Source: an uncultured Planktomarina sp.
GTDB taxonomy: Bacteria; Pseudomonadota; Alphaproteobacteria; Rhodobacterales; Rhodobacteraceae
Reading direction: 5' to 3'
NCBI GenBank assembly: GCA_905182455.1
Contig: CAJJBJ010000002.1
Span: 124,001-188,000, forward strand
Length of the DNA: 64,000 bases
This document shows, piece by piece, positions 17,240-26,576 of this stretch. The notes under the pieces are model-generated. The model saw only the letters and a program-made list of their open reading frames with translations, was not told the origin of the DNA and searched no databases. Positions within the stretch are counted from its first letter, which is position 1. Every line of letters starts with the position of its first letter. Both the position numbers and the translations under genes were made by a program.

Positions 17240-18133
17240 TTGGAATGGATTATCTGGTTTTTCCAAAGTTTTGTAATGGCTTTTTACAATTTTGGGTATG
17301 CGATCACCCATCCCATGCAATGGCTGGATTGGAGCAACGGCAAGGCCGTGATGCGCTTCATTTACTACGGCGCCTCCGCTGAATTATTTTTCGTAGCCCT
17401 TGCCGCGTTTTTTGTGCTGACCGTCGTTGGTGTGTGGCTAAACTCTGTCTTATGGGGTGTGGTGCGCGGGTTGGAGTGGTTTGCCAATACAGTCGGTCGA
17501 CTGGCAGCTTGGGCTGGACTGTTAATGGTTTTGCAACAGATTGTTATCGTGTTCATTCAGCGCATTTTTCTTGAAGCGCAGATCACCTTCGGTATGGGCG
17601 TGGCTTTGGACAAAGATATCAGCTGGTATGCGGAAGAGCTAAAATTTTACAATGCGTTGATAGTTTGCCTCTGTGCGGCTTATACGTTCGTTCAAGGCGG
17701 GCATGTGCGGGTTGACCTGGTCTACTCGATTGTGAGCTATCGCGCCAAAAAGACCATTGATATGTTTGGCAGCCTGTTTTTCATGATCCCGGCCGCGATC
17801 CTTACCTATATGTATTCTTGGTACTTCCTCTGGCGGCATCTGGTGACGCCAAAGGTTTCGGCGAGTGACACATTGCAACGTTTGGTGGATGGAAAATCCC
17901 GAGCGTTCAAATGGAATGTAGAGACCATAGGCTTTTCGCCCAATGGTTTTAATGCCTATTTCTTATTCAAACTCTTGCTCGTGATTTTCTGCGTGATGAT
18001 CATGTTGCAAGCCGTGGCTTTCTTCTATCGCTCCTATCTGGAACGAAAAGAAGGAGAGGCCGCAGAAGGTAAATATCTTGATCGAGACGTTCTCGGCGAT
18101 GACGTGGCCGAATTGGCCGCAGAAATACATTAG
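17240..18133 (+). CDS. dctQ: TRAP transporter small membrane subunit (large form)
   Basis: 297 residues, well above the about 170 usual for DctQ. Membrane segments are visible near residues 1-25, 45-70, 90-115, 140-160, 170-195 and 235-265; the DctQ signature region is around GGHVRVDLVYSIV. The extra length is in an added N-terminal helix pair and a loop near 200-235. The start is TTG 17240: AGGGGG lies seven bases upstream and no ATG fits the frame nearby. It precedes dctM by 8 bp. Confidence 0.85.
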   Translation: MEWIIWFFQSFVMAFYNFGYAITHPMQWLDWSNGKAVMRFIYYGASAELFFVALAAFFVLTVVGVWLNSVLWGVVRGLEWFANTVGRLAAWAGLLMVLQQIVIVFIQRIFLEAQITFGMGVALDKDISWYAEELKFYNALIVCLCAAYTFVQGGHVRVDLVYSIVSYRAKKTIDMFGSLFFMIPAAILTYMYSWYFLWRHLVTPKVSASDTLQRLVDGKSRAFKWNVETIGFSPNGFNAYFLFKLLLVIFCVMIMLQAVAFFYRSYLERKEGEAAEGKYLDRDVLGDDVAELAAEIH

Positions 18134-18141
18134 GGGCAGGG

Positions 18142-20499
18142 ATGATGTTTTTTGGATTAGATGGCGTCGAAGTAGGCCTATTGATCGTTTTCCTCTGCCT
18201 GTTTGGTGGAATTCTATCTGGTTTCCCAGTGGCCTTTGCCATTGGAGGGGCTGCGGTGATCTCTTTTGGGATTATTGCTGTTTTGGACAGCAGCGGTCTG
18301 TTGCTGCATCAAGCTATTGATAAATCATCAGCGGAATTTGGAGCCTTAATGGGTCAGGGCCTTCGAGCGGATACGATTAGCGTGTTTCGATACCCCGAAT
18401 TGCCGCGTATCGAGGTGCCTGTATTTCAAAAAGGTTGGGAAGTAGCTCTAGATCGCAATGTGTCTTTCATTGTGAACCGGATCAACGAGCGGGTTCTGGC
18501 AGGGCAGTCGATTGAGACATTGCTGGCTGTTTTGATGTTTGTTTTGATGGGCATCACCCTTGAGCGCTCAAAGATTGCCAATGATTTACTTACAACTATG
18601 GCGCGGGTGTTTGGCCCTCTGCCGGGAGGTTTGGCTGTCTCTGTTGTGGTCGTGGGGGCATTTTTGGCCGCCTCTACGGGGATTGTGGGGGCCACGGTTG
18701 TGACCATGGGCTTGCTGAGCCTGCCCACGATGCTGCGCAATGGTTACTCTCCAGAGTTGTCCACCGGGGTCATCGCGGCCTCGGGAACCTTGGGACAGAT
18801 TATTCCACCATCCATTGTCATCGTTCTTTTGGGTACTTTGGCGGGCGATCTGTATTCTCGTGCGCAAGAAGTGCGGGCGCGAACTGCAGGCTGTACCGAT
18901 GCTTTGACCTATTTGGGCGAACCTGCTGTTGTATCTGTTGGCACGCTGTTTCAGGCAGCTCTTTTGCCCGGAATTATGCTGGCTGTCCTCTATGCGGGCT
19001 ATGCCTTTGTCTATGCTTTGTTCAATCCATCTAAGGCTCCAGCGGTTAAGATGGGTGGCGGTTCTGGTGAACCGATTGGTCGCAATCATGGTTTGCAGTG
19101 GTTCTTGGCCGCTCCAATTGCGTTGATCGGTGGCGCCATTCTTTTGGGGCAGGTCAATATGATTGGCTCGCAGGATATCTCTGTTTCGTCACGCTCGGCT
19201 CTGAGCGAGGGCGCGTCTCTTCGCACCAATGTGGGGGCGGAATGTCAGGCGTCAATGATTGATTTGCACGGACAAGAGGCCTGGGATTTCGCTATCTCCG
19301 AGCAGCAAGCGATTGCGGATTCTGGCGGTGCCGTTCAAAGCCGTGCTTTGACTGACGATGAGATCGATACGAATATTGCCACGCGGGTCAGCGATGCGGC
19401 TCCGATTGGTTTGGGTATTGCTGTTGGGATGATCTTGATGACCCTGGTTCTGACCACAGCACGGGGTGTGGCGCCAAGCCAAGATTTCCGCCCCCTGGCG
19501 GTTGGCTTTGCAGGGGTGGCTTTGACTATACTGTTTGACATAGTGTTGATCAGCCCACTGACCTCTCCGGGTGTTACTCTGATCCTGTTGGTCCCGCCAA
19601 TAGTGTTGATCCTATATGGTCTGCGCACGGCAGTTGTTCGTTTGGCTGAAAACGAGCTGATCCGGGTGGTATTTCCACCGCTAATTCTGATTGTGGCGGT
19701 TTTGGGGTCTATCCTTGGCGGCATCACTAACCCAACTCCAGCTGCGGCTTTGGGGGCAGGTGGTGCGATTATGCTGGCGGCCTTCCGCAAGCTGAAAGAT
19801 GAGAACAAGTCACCCAAGATTATCATTGGATCTGCTTTTGCGTTGGTGATTATGTTGCTGGTCGGCATGAACTTTGATTTGAGAATTAGCTATGAGGGCG
19901 CATCTGTTGAAAATTGGATTGCATTTTTTGTGGCACAGGCTGCATACTTATATGCCCTGTTTGGTTTAATTTATGCTTGTTGGACGCTGTTCCGCTCCGG
20001 TGTACTCAGTCCCGTTGTGCGCGAGACTGCCAAAGTAACCTCGATGGTGTTTACAATTTTGATTGGGTCGCAATTACTCAATCTGGTGGTCATCAGCTTT
20101 GGCGGCGAGCATTATATTCAGGACTTCCTTAAGAGCTTTGATAATGAGTTTACGGTCTTCTTGATCGTGATGCTGGTGTTGTTTGTCTTGGGGTTTGTGC
20201 TCGATTTTCTCGAGATCATTTACATCGTGATCCCGATTGTGGGACCGGTAATTTACGGTGGCACGATGGATCCTAAATGGGTCACCATTATGATTGCCGT
20301 AAACCTGCAAACGTCCTTCCTGACACCACCCTTCGGCTTTGCACTGTTTTATCTGCGCGGTGTTGCTCCGAAAGAGGTGACCACGGGTCACATCTATCGC
20401 GGGGTGATCCCCTTCGTGTTGATACAAGTTCTAGGGCTGCTGTTGTTGTTCTGGTTCCCTTGGGTGGTCAGCATCATTCCAAACCTGCTGGCCGGCTAA
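18142..20499 (+). CDS. dctM: TRAP transporter large membrane subunit (extended DctM)
   Basis: 785 residues against about 425 for a standard DctM. The DctM fold is recognisable: LERSKIANDLL, GGLAVSVVVVGAFLAASTG, SPELSTGVIAASGTLGQIIPP, and the late GFVLDFLEIIYIVIPIVGP and TSFLTPPFGFALFYLRGV. Two inserts stand out: a hydrophilic stretch at about residues 55-110 and a longer one at about 330-420 that carries a polar, probably periplasmic segment. It is the ion-coupled translocation subunit. Two ATGs (18142, 18145) share the GGGGCAGGG site. Such long DctM proteins exist in other alphaproteobacteria. Confidence 0.88.
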   Translation: MMFFGLDGVEVGLLIVFLCLFGGILSGFPVAFAIGGAAVISFGIIAVLDSSGLLLHQAIDKSSAEFGALMGQGLRADTISVFRYPELPRIEVPVFQKGWEVALDRNVSFIVNRINERVLAGQSIETLLAVLMFVLMGITLERSKIANDLLTTMARVFGPLPGGLAVSVVVVGAFLAASTGIVGATVVTMGLLSLPTMLRNGYSPELSTGVIAASGTLGQIIPPSIVIVLLGTLAGDLYSRAQEVRARTAGCTDALTYLGEPAVVSVGTLFQAALLPGIMLAVLYAGYAFVYALFNPSKAPAVKMGGGSGEPIGRNHGLQWFLAAPIALIGGAILLGQVNMIGSQDISVSSRSALSEGASLRTNVGAECQASMIDLHGQEAWDFAISEQQAIADSGGAVQSRALTDDEIDTNIATRVSDAAPIGLGIAVGMILMTLVLTTARGVAPSQDFRPLAVGFAGVALTILFDIVLISPLTSPGVTLILLVPPIVLILYGLRTAVVRLAENELIRVVFPPLILIVAVLGSILGGITNPTPAAALGAGGAIMLAAFRKLKDENKSPKIIIGSAFALVIMLLVGMNFDLRISYEGASVENWIAFFVAQAAYLYALFGLIYACWTLFRSGVLSPVVRETAKVTSMVFTILIGSQLLNLVVISFGGEHYIQDFLKSFDNEFTVFLIVMLVLFVLGFVLDFLEIIYIVIPIVGPVIYGGTMDPKWVTIMIAVNLQTSFLTPPFGFALFYLRGVAPKEVTTGHIYRGVIPFVLIQVLGLLLLFWFPWVVSIIPNLLAG

Positions 20500-20524
20500 G
20501 GTTGGGCATATAGAATTAAAAAAT

Positions 20525-20549
20525 GGCGCTGTTGCAGGCGCCCTTTTTT
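20525..20549 (+). terminator. rho-independent terminator of the TRAP operon
   Basis: GGCGC (20525-20529) pairs with GCGCC (20538-20542), followed by CTTTTTT. It lies 26 bp after dctM and ahead of the converging bpt gene. Confidence 0.8.
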
Positions 20550-20574
20550 GTGGAATGAACAGTTTTGAAAAACA

Positions 20575-21396
20575 TCAAGTCCCGCTGATATGCGTGACAT
20601 TTGGCATTGATATATGAGCCACCTGCTCAGAGATAGGTCGTACCTCAAGAGGATTGGTTTCGGTTTTGTAGCTGTCGTTGGAATCAATTTCTGCCCATTT
20701 TTGATCACGAAAAACCTCGACACCGGAAAACCGCGCCTTATAGGCCATTTTATCACTGCCCGGCACCCAATATCCAAGATAGACATAGGGCAGACCCGCT
20801 TCACGGGCGAGAGCTATATGATCCAAAATCATATAGGTACCGACAGAGTTTTGAGGCTGAGACGTGTCAAAAAAACTATAGACCAGTGACAGGCCATCAT
20901 CAAAAATATCCGTTAAGCAGACAGCGTTCAGATCCCCCTCTTGCGTGTAATATTCAATCACCCGGCTGGTGACGGGGGTTTCTTCAATCATGGCTGCAAA
21001 TTCGAAGATATCCATATCCGCCATCCCACCCTCAGAGTGGCGGGATTCAAGATAGCTGCGAAACAACTCATATTGGGTTTCTGTAGCCCAAGGCGCATTG
21101 GGCTGGCGTTGCAGATGCGCGTTGCGCTTTATGATCCGGCGTTGGCTCTTGCTGGGTTGAAATTTGCCGACATCAATTCGAGCGGATAGGCAGGCCGTGC
21201 ATGCCACACAGGCTGGCCGATACAATACGTTCTGCGATCTCCGGAAGCCCTGCTTAGACAGTGTATTGTTTAAGATACCTGCATCTATCCCCTGAAGCGA
21301 GGTGAACAGTTTGCGTTCCATCCGATCCGCAAGATAGGGGCAGGGTTGCGGAGCGGTGACATAAAACTGTGACGCTATGGGAACGGTGTGGCGCAT
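20575..21396 (-). CDS. bpt: aspartate/glutamate leucyltransferase (Bpt/Ate family)
   Basis: 273 residues. It transfers an amino acid from aminoacyl-tRNA to the N-terminus of proteins, marking them for ClpAP degradation (N-degron pathway). Diagnostic are the cysteine cluster [13 protein letters not shown] and the segments [10 protein letters not shown] and [21 protein letters not shown] use ATG 21396 (MRHTVPIA), which matches how homologues start; an in-frame TTG at 21405 has a better-spaced GGGAG and is possible. It follows the broken RDD gene, a neighbourhood I recall from other roseobacters. Confidence 0.9.
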   Translation of the reverse strand: MRHTVPIASQFYVTAPQPCPYLADRMERKLFTSLQGIDAGILNNTLSKQGFRRSQNVLYRPACVACTACLSARIDVGKFQPSKSQRRIIKRNAHLQRQPNAPWATETQYELFRSYLESRHSEGGMADMDIFEFAAMIEETPVTSRVIEYYTQEGDLNAVCLTDIFDDGLSLVYSFFDTSQPQNSVGTYMILDHIALAREAGLPYVYLGYWVPGSDKMAYKARFSGVEVFRDQKWAEIDSNDSYKTETNPLEVRPISEQVAHISMPNVTHISGT

Positions 21397-21458
21397 GACT
21401 TCCAATCGACTTTCTCCCTAAGGCTATCAATCCAAATCACAATATCCAAGAGTAAATC

Positions 21459-21901
21459 TTAACTGGCTTGATAGTGCGCTGGTGCGTTCAGAATCACTGT
21501 GCCCGATATCAAATCTACCAAACCCTGTTTTCGGGAGGCGATAAGCATCAAAATCACTGAGATGATTTGCAGCCGAGAGATCAAACAGATCAAGGTGCCC
21601 AGCGTGTGAAACAACGCATAGAGCCCGTCCATAGGCCTGTTTTGTACAATACTAAGTTCAATCCGCTGATCCACATGCCAAGCGTGGCTGAACGTGCTGT
21701 CATCTCTGTGAACCGATAGAAAAAGCTCACAATTGTCCAAATGCTAAGGAAGAGGAAAAAGCCGATGCCAGAGGTGAGCAGGCACAGAACGAAGGTCATG
21801 GCGGTGATAGCCAGTGTATAGCCAAGCCATGACAGTAAACGTTTTAGGTTTACGTCGGCGTAATAAGTAGCATCTTGGACAGGATTGGGAAGTTGGAGCA
21901 T
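21459..21901 (-). pseudogene. RDD family membrane protein, frameshifted
   Basis: The N-terminal part from ATG 21901 reads as an RDD protein (MLQLPNPVQD, YYADVNLKRLLSWLGYT, two membrane helices, RSATLGMWISG). The rest of the domain is in a different frame: IELSIVQNRPMDGLYALFHT, then LQIISVILMLIASRKQGL and DLISGTVILN. The shift falls near 21662-21665, where GGATTGAAC would need one more G. The start ATG overlaps the stop of the decayed DUF2852 gene (TGATG). One base only, so a sequencing error is possible, but its upstream partner is clearly decayed. Confidence 0.75.
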
Positions 21902-22331
21902 CAAAACAGCTTTAATAAAATGGCTCTGACCCCGGTGGGGTCAGAGCGCTCAGGGCTGGCATCAGTGGCCGTTGCGCCATGTGTGGGCTTCTGGGCGCGA
22001 TCATCCATAAATTGATCAAACTCTGATTTGTCTTTAGCCGCCCGAAGTCGCTGCATAAAGGCTTCGAATTATAATTTTTTCTTCAAGGCTGTGCAAAGTG
22101 TCGGCTTTATAGACACCAAATGAGCTGTTGCCACTTGAATTGTGCTGTGAGACTGGCTTTGAAAACGGTGGCAAGACTGTGGTTTTAAAACATGTGTTTG
22201 CTCCAGATTATGTAGAAGAGAAGAGCAAGGCCGACAGGCCAAAAGAATATAAATCTAAGGATCATTGCGGCCATCTAAGCACCATTGCCTTTGCCGTTTC
22301 GGTTGCAAGCACGGTCATATTTCTCGCATTG
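21901..22331 (-). pseudogene. decayed DUF2852 membrane protein
   Basis: Three frames must be joined to recover the protein. Segment 1 (22331-about 22190): GKGNGA, then a TAG at 22277 in place of the expected Trp, then MAAMILRFIFFWPVGLALL and YIIWSKHMF. Segment 2 (frame of 22141): SSGNSSFGVYKADTLHSLEE. Segment 3 (frame of 22068): FEAFMQRLRAAKDKSEFDQF, ending at a TGA that overlaps the RDD ATG. The order matches the DUF2852 family I know from roseobacters. A nonsense codon, two frameshifts and no intact start make this a true pseudogene. Confidence 0.8.
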
Positions 22332-22412
22332 TTATATCTGTTACAATGTAAATGCTGTTAACATTTTTATCTGTTAGTATGGCGCGGCTTTACATGGGGT
22401 AATGTAATTTTT

Positions 22413-22886
22413 TTACATTTTTTCGAGGAAGTCGGAAATCAACCCTTCGCAAAGGCTTTGCATTATAGCGGGTGGACAACCAAACACATGAATGGGCGTA
22501 CCTGCGGCCGCATATATGATTGGGAACTGCATCAGAAACGCGTCAAAGAAGGTGGAGATAGGCGTGAGGTGGCCCACTGGGCTGACCGCTCCAATCGAGA
22601 ATCCGGTAATGGTGCGTATATCCGTCGGTTCTGCTTTTACCAAGGGCTCACCGGCCAAACCGGCAGCACGGTCGAGGTCAACTCTTTGAGCGCCGGCGGT
22701 TACGAAAAGATATAGCGCCCCGGTTTGACTGCCTTGAAAAATGATAGATTTGGCAATTTGATCCACCAGACAGCCAAGGCTCTCAGCTGCCGCGAGGGCC
22801 GTTGTGGCCGTGCCAGTTTCAATCACCTCCAAATTAACCCCGGCCTCTATCAGAACAGATTTAACGCGCTTTAAGCTTTTACTCAT
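22413..22886 (-). CDS. YbaK/EbsC-family aminoacyl-tRNA deacylase
   Basis: 157 residues, a single YbaK-like editing domain. The conserved catalytic Lys is in QIAKSIIFQ, followed by GALYLFVTAGAQRVDLDRAA and the GFSIGAVSPVGH loop. Family members hydrolyse mischarged tRNAs such as Cys-tRNA-Pro or Ala-tRNA-Pro; which one here is unknown. Start ATG 22886 has GGGGTAGAG upstream. It is divergent from glnE, with only 18 bp between the chosen starts. Confidence 0.88.
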   Translation of the reverse strand: MSKSLKRVKSVLIEAGVNLEVIETGTATTALAAAESLGCLVDQIAKSIIFQGSQTGALYLFVTAGAQRVDLDRAAGLAGEPLVKAEPTDIRTITGFSIGAVSPVGHLTPISTFFDAFLMQFPIIYAAAGTPIHVFGCPPAIMQSLCEGLISDFLEKM

Positions 22887-22904
22887 CTCTACCCCATTGA
22901 CCTT

Positions 22905-25685
22905 ATGTCGCTTGCTCCGCAGTTTGGGGACATGGCAGTCATCGAGTCAATCAATCAAGTCCCCATTCCTTATGAACCCGCCCGCGGGACAGCGCTCAGT
23001 GCGGATTGGGCGGCCACAGGCGCGCTTGCGGAGCTGTTAAAGGGGATTGGCGGGTGCAGCCCCTATCTCAACGATGTGTTGCGTCAGGAACAAGCGTGGA
23101 TCTGCGAAGCCGTTCATGCCGATGCGCCCTTGGAAGGTATATTGCCCAGCGATCTGGGCGCAGATCCGGGCCAAATCCTACGACAATCAAAGCGCCGCAT
23201 GGCCGGATTTTTGGCCATGGTGGAGTTGTCGGGCGCCTATCCGCTCAGCCGAACCACCCAAGCGCTCACAGATTTTGCCGATGCGGCGGTGCAGGCGGCC
23301 TTCACGTCAGCGTTGGCGCCCTATCAGGCCTCTGGCAAGCTGCCTGAGGACACTGGGCTTTTCGTTGTGGCGATGGGGAAGATGGGCGCGGGGGAACTGA
23401 ATTACTCCTCGGACATCGATCTCATTGTGATGTTTGATGATCGCAAAATGGATCATCTTGAAGCGTCACATTTGCGTCAAATCTTGGTGCGCGCCACGCG
23501 CACTGCCACCAAACTTCTGAATGATGTCACGCAACATGGTTATGTTTTTCGCACAGACCTTCGGTTGCGACCCGACCCTTCTGTAACCCCAATCTGCGTC
23601 AGCATGTCTTCGGCGCTGGAATACTATGAAAGCTTGGGGCGCACATGGGAGCGCGCAGCCTTTATCAAAGCGCGGATCTGTGCCGGTGATCAAGAGGCAG
23701 GGGCTGCGTTCTTGGAGCAAATGGTGCCCTTTGTTTGGCGGCGCCATCTGGATTTTGCAGCCATTGAGGAGGCCCATGCTCTGCGTCTGAAAATACGCAC
23801 CAAAACCGGCGCGCGTGGCCAAATCACTGTGCCCGGTCACGATGTGAAGCTGGGGCGGGGCGGGATCCGGGAAATTGAGTTTTTCACTCAAACCCGCCAG
23901 CTGATTTCTGGCGGCCGCGACCCTGAGCTGCGATCCTCGCAAACATTGGCGGCATTGGATCAGTTGGTGGCGAAAGAATGGGTGACCTCAGCTATCAATA
24001 ATCAACTCCAACGCAGCTACACAGTGTTGCGCCATACAGAACATGCCATTCAAATGATCCGAGACGCGCAAACCCAAAGTGTACCACAGTCGGAAGAGGG
24101 TTTAGCCCGAGTAGCGGGGCTGTGCGGTCAGACCTCTGAGGCCTTTTTAGATGATATCTCGGCGCATCTGAACGCAGTACATGCCATCACAGAATCTTTC
24201 TTTGCCCCCGCTCAAAGAACGGTGCCAGAAGTTGCTCTTGAAGGGCACCACGATATCACCCAACATTGGCCGAGCTATGCGGCCATGCGCTCGGAGCGGG
24301 CCACGGTGCTGTTCGATACTCTGCGTCCCGAAATACTGGCTCGGTTGCAAAATGCTCCAGATCCAAAAGAAGCTTTGATTCAATTTGATAATTTTTTGCA
24401 AGGGTTGCCGGCGGGAATTCAAGTATTCTCCCTTTTTGCGGCCAATCCTAAACTGGTGGATCTTTTGACCGATATCGCGGTGAGCGCGCCGGCCTTGGCC
24501 CAGTATTTGGGTCGAAATTCTGGGGTGCTGGACGCGGTGTTGAGTGGTGAGTTCTTTGCCGCATGGCCGGATCAAGAGGCGCTACAGTCGCAGCTGTCCA
24601 CCACACTTGCCCGGGCCTCTGACTATGAAACGGGCTTAGATTTGGCCCGGATCTGGACCAAAGAATGGCATTTTCGCATTGGGGTGCATGTGCTGCAAGA
24701 GATTATCACACCCAAGGCGGCCTCAGAGCAATATGCGCAATTGGCACAAGCAGTATTGGTGGTGGTGTTTGCATTTGTTCACCGTGAATTCGCGCGCAAA
24801 TATGGCGATATTGCACCGTCAGACAGCACCATTCTTGCGATGGGATCTCTGGGGGCTGGGCAGCTTAACTCGGACTCAGATTTGGATCTGATTTTGATTT
24901 TTGATGCCGATCCCAATGCGCTGTCTGACGGCCACAAAACGCTGGCTTGTCGACAATATTTTTCGAGGCTGACCCAAGCATTGATCACCGCTTTGACGGC
25001 CCCAACCGCTTATGGGCGGTTGTATGAAGTTGATATGCGGTTGCGCCCTTCTGGGCGCTCAGGGCCTGTCGCCACGTCGATCACTGGTTTTGAGACCTAT
25101 CAACGCAATGAGGCATGGACATGGGAGCATTTGGCTCTCACCCGTGGTCGCGCCATAACCGGCAGCGTCGAGTTCCGCAAAAAGGTTGAGGATTTACGCC
25201 AGAGGATTTTGGACGAAAAATCCGATTGGGCGAAGGTGATGTCTGGTGTGAGCGACATGCGGGTGCGCTTGGCCGAAAGCAAGCCGCAACAGGGTCTATG
25301 GGACATCAAACGTGGTCCGGGTGGGTTGCAAGATATTGAACTTTTGGGGCAGGGGATTGCGTTGGTGCACCACTGCCGTGAGGTTGCCACAGCCGCACAA
25401 TTACACAGTGGGCAGAGCGCAGCGCATTTGAAGGTGGGCGCGCTTGATGAATTGGCGCGATCACACGATTGGCTGTCGGATTTGCGCCTGCTACACAGGC
25501 TGATGTGTGGCACCGATACGCAGGACGCAGCCGTCGGCGAGGGCGGTCGTGCTCGGTTGTTTAGGATTGCTCAAATTGATCAGGACCTTGATTTTGAGCA
25601 CATAGTTTTAACAAAGCGCGCGCATTGCGTACAGATTATTGATGGCATTCTCGGGCAAATTGAAGGGCAGGGATATGAAAGTTGA
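22905..25685 (+). CDS. glnE: glutamine synthetase adenylyltransferase/adenylyl-removing enzyme
   Basis: 926 residues, close to the usual 940. Two nucleotidyltransferase halves are visible: the N-terminal deadenylylase with GELNYSSDIDLIVMFD and the C-terminal adenylylase with GQLNSDSDLDLILIFD, plus a GlnD-type helical linker (GRGGIREIEFF). It switches glutamine synthetase off and on in response to nitrogen through PII. The start is unsure: ATG 22905 has no ribosome site; ATG 22932 gives an N-terminus (IPYEPARG close to the start) that fits homologues better. Confidence 0.94.
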   Translation: MSLAPQFGDMAVIESINQVPIPYEPARGTALSADWAATGALAELLKGIGGCSPYLNDVLRQEQAWICEAVHADAPLEGILPSDLGADPGQILRQSKRRMAGFLAMVELSGAYPLSRTTQALTDFADAAVQAAFTSALAPYQASGKLPEDTGLFVVAMGKMGAGELNYSSDIDLIVMFDDRKMDHLEASHLRQILVRATRTATKLLNDVTQHGYVFRTDLRLRPDPSVTPICVSMSSALEYYESLGRTWERAAFIKARICAGDQEAGAAFLEQMVPFVWRRHLDFAAIEEAHALRLKIRTKTGARGQITVPGHDVKLGRGGIREIEFFTQTRQLISGGRDPELRSSQTLAALDQLVAKEWVTSAINNQLQRSYTVLRHTEHAIQMIRDAQTQSVPQSEEGLARVAGLCGQTSEAFLDDISAHLNAVHAITESFFAPAQRTVPEVALEGHHDITQHWPSYAAMRSERATVLFDTLRPEILARLQNAPDPKEALIQFDNFLQGLPAGIQVFSLFAANPKLVDLLTDIAVSAPALAQYLGRNSGVLDAVLSGEFFAAWPDQEALQSQLSTTLARASDYETGLDLARIWTKEWHFRIGVHVLQEIITPKAASEQYAQLAQAVLVVVFAFVHREFARKYGDIAPSDSTILAMGSLGAGQLNSDSDLDLILIFDADPNALSDGHKTLACRQYFSRLTQALITALTAPTAYGRLYEVDMRLRPSGRSGPVATSITGFETYQRNEAWTWEHLALTRGRAITGSVEFRKKVEDLRQRILDEKSDWAKVMSGVSDMRVRLAESKPQQGLWDIKRGPGGLQDIELLGQGIALVHHCREVATAAQLHSGQSAAHLKVGALDELARSHDWLSDLRLLHRLMCGTDTQDAAVGEGGRARLFRIAQIDQDLDFEHIVLTKRAHCVQIIDGILGQIEGQGYES

Positions 25686-25974
25686 AGATGTTGATCCAAA
25701 GGGCCTCATCCGCGAAAGCTACCGGATTGAGGGCATAACGTCGCCAATGTGCAAAACCATCTTCTTTGATTGGGCAATCCAAGTGGCTGTGGGTGCGGAT
25801 CCGGCTGAGCATATCGCCTTTTGCATCTCACATTACGGGGCTGATCTGCCCGGTCACCCGATGACAGCGGTGTTGCAGGCCGCCCTTGCCCCCGCGCCCA
25901 TAAAAACAAGACGTGGCGGCAGAGCTGGGCGAATTAACGAATCAGGTCAGCGGCGCGACGGGCAATCTGTGTAA
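25675..25974 (+). CDS. small conserved hypothetical protein after glnE
   Basis: 99 residues from ATG 25675, which has GGGCAGGGAT directly upstream and overlaps the glnE end by 11 bp. The protein begins with VDPKGLIRESYRIEGIT and continues with IFFDWAIQVAVG and HYGADLPGHPMTAVL, ending in a basic tail. I recall homologues in this same place in other Rhodobacterales, without assigned function. Its 3' end overlaps the convergent eda gene by 41 bp. Confidence 0.75.
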   Translation: MKVEDVDPKGLIRESYRIEGITSPMCKTIFFDWAIQVAVGADPAEHIAFCISHYGADLPGHPMTAVLQAALAPAPIKTRRGGRAGRINESGQRRDGQSV

Positions 25975-26566
25975 TCTCACCCCAAGCACCTGCGGCCACA
26001 AGGGCCTTGGGTGCAATCCAGCTGCCGCCCACGCAAAGCGTATTGGGCAATGCCAAATAGGTTTTGGCATTTTCAGGGGTCACGCCGCCGGTTGGGCAGA
26101 AGGTGATCTGTGGCAATGGTCCCGCCATTGAGCCCAGAGCCGGTGCGCCGCCTGCGGCTTCTGCGGGAAAAAATTTCTGAAAGATAAAGCCTTGCTCTAA
26201 CAGGCGCATGGCCTCTGTGGCTGTGGCGGCTCCGGGCAAAAGTGGCAGGTCAAATTCGAGCGTCGCTGCGATCAAGCTTGGCGTGGTGCCCGGCGAAACA
26301 CCAAATATTGCGCCTGCGGCTTTGGCATCACGTACCTGAGCAGGGGTGAGCAATGTGCCAACCCCGGCCATTGCGCCCTCAACCTCTGCAATGGCGGCAA
26401 TCGCCTCAAGGGCCGCATCCGTGCGAAGGGTGATCTCCAAGGCGGGCAAACCACCCGCAACCAAGGCGCGGGCCAAGGGTTGGGCATCTTCGACACGGTC
26501 GATAGTTAAAACTGGGATAACGGGAGCAGCGGCGCAAACTCTTGCGATCATATCTGAATGGGTCAT
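25934..26566 (-). CDS. eda: 2-keto-3-deoxy-6-phosphogluconate aldolase
   Basis: 210 residues of the KDPG/KHG aldolase family. The Schiff-base Lys is in GFIFQKFFPAEAAGG; the phosphate and carboxylate loops appear as VIPVLTIDRVEDA, EITLRT, GVGTLL and CPTGGVTPEN. It splits KDPG into pyruvate and glyceraldehyde 3-phosphate, the last step of the Entner-Doudoroff pathway. It follows edd by 10 bp in one operon. Confidence 0.95.
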   Translation of the reverse strand: MTHSDMIARVCAAAPVIPVLTIDRVEDAQPLARALVAGGLPALEITLRTDAALEAIAAIAEVEGAMAGVGTLLTPAQVRDAKAAGAIFGVSPGTTPSLIAATLEFDLPLLPGAATATEAMRLLEQGFIFQKFFPAEAAGGAPALGSMAGPLPQITFCPTGGVTPENAKTYLALPNTLCVGGSWIAPKALVAAGAWGEITQIARRAADLIR

Positions 26567-26576
26567 TTGGTCTTTC

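Noticed and set aside
19335-19868. 177-codon minus-strand ORF opposite dctM, with another at 18586-19089
   Set aside because: Both are antisense to the conserved TRAP permease and show Ser/Thr/Arg-rich shadow composition.
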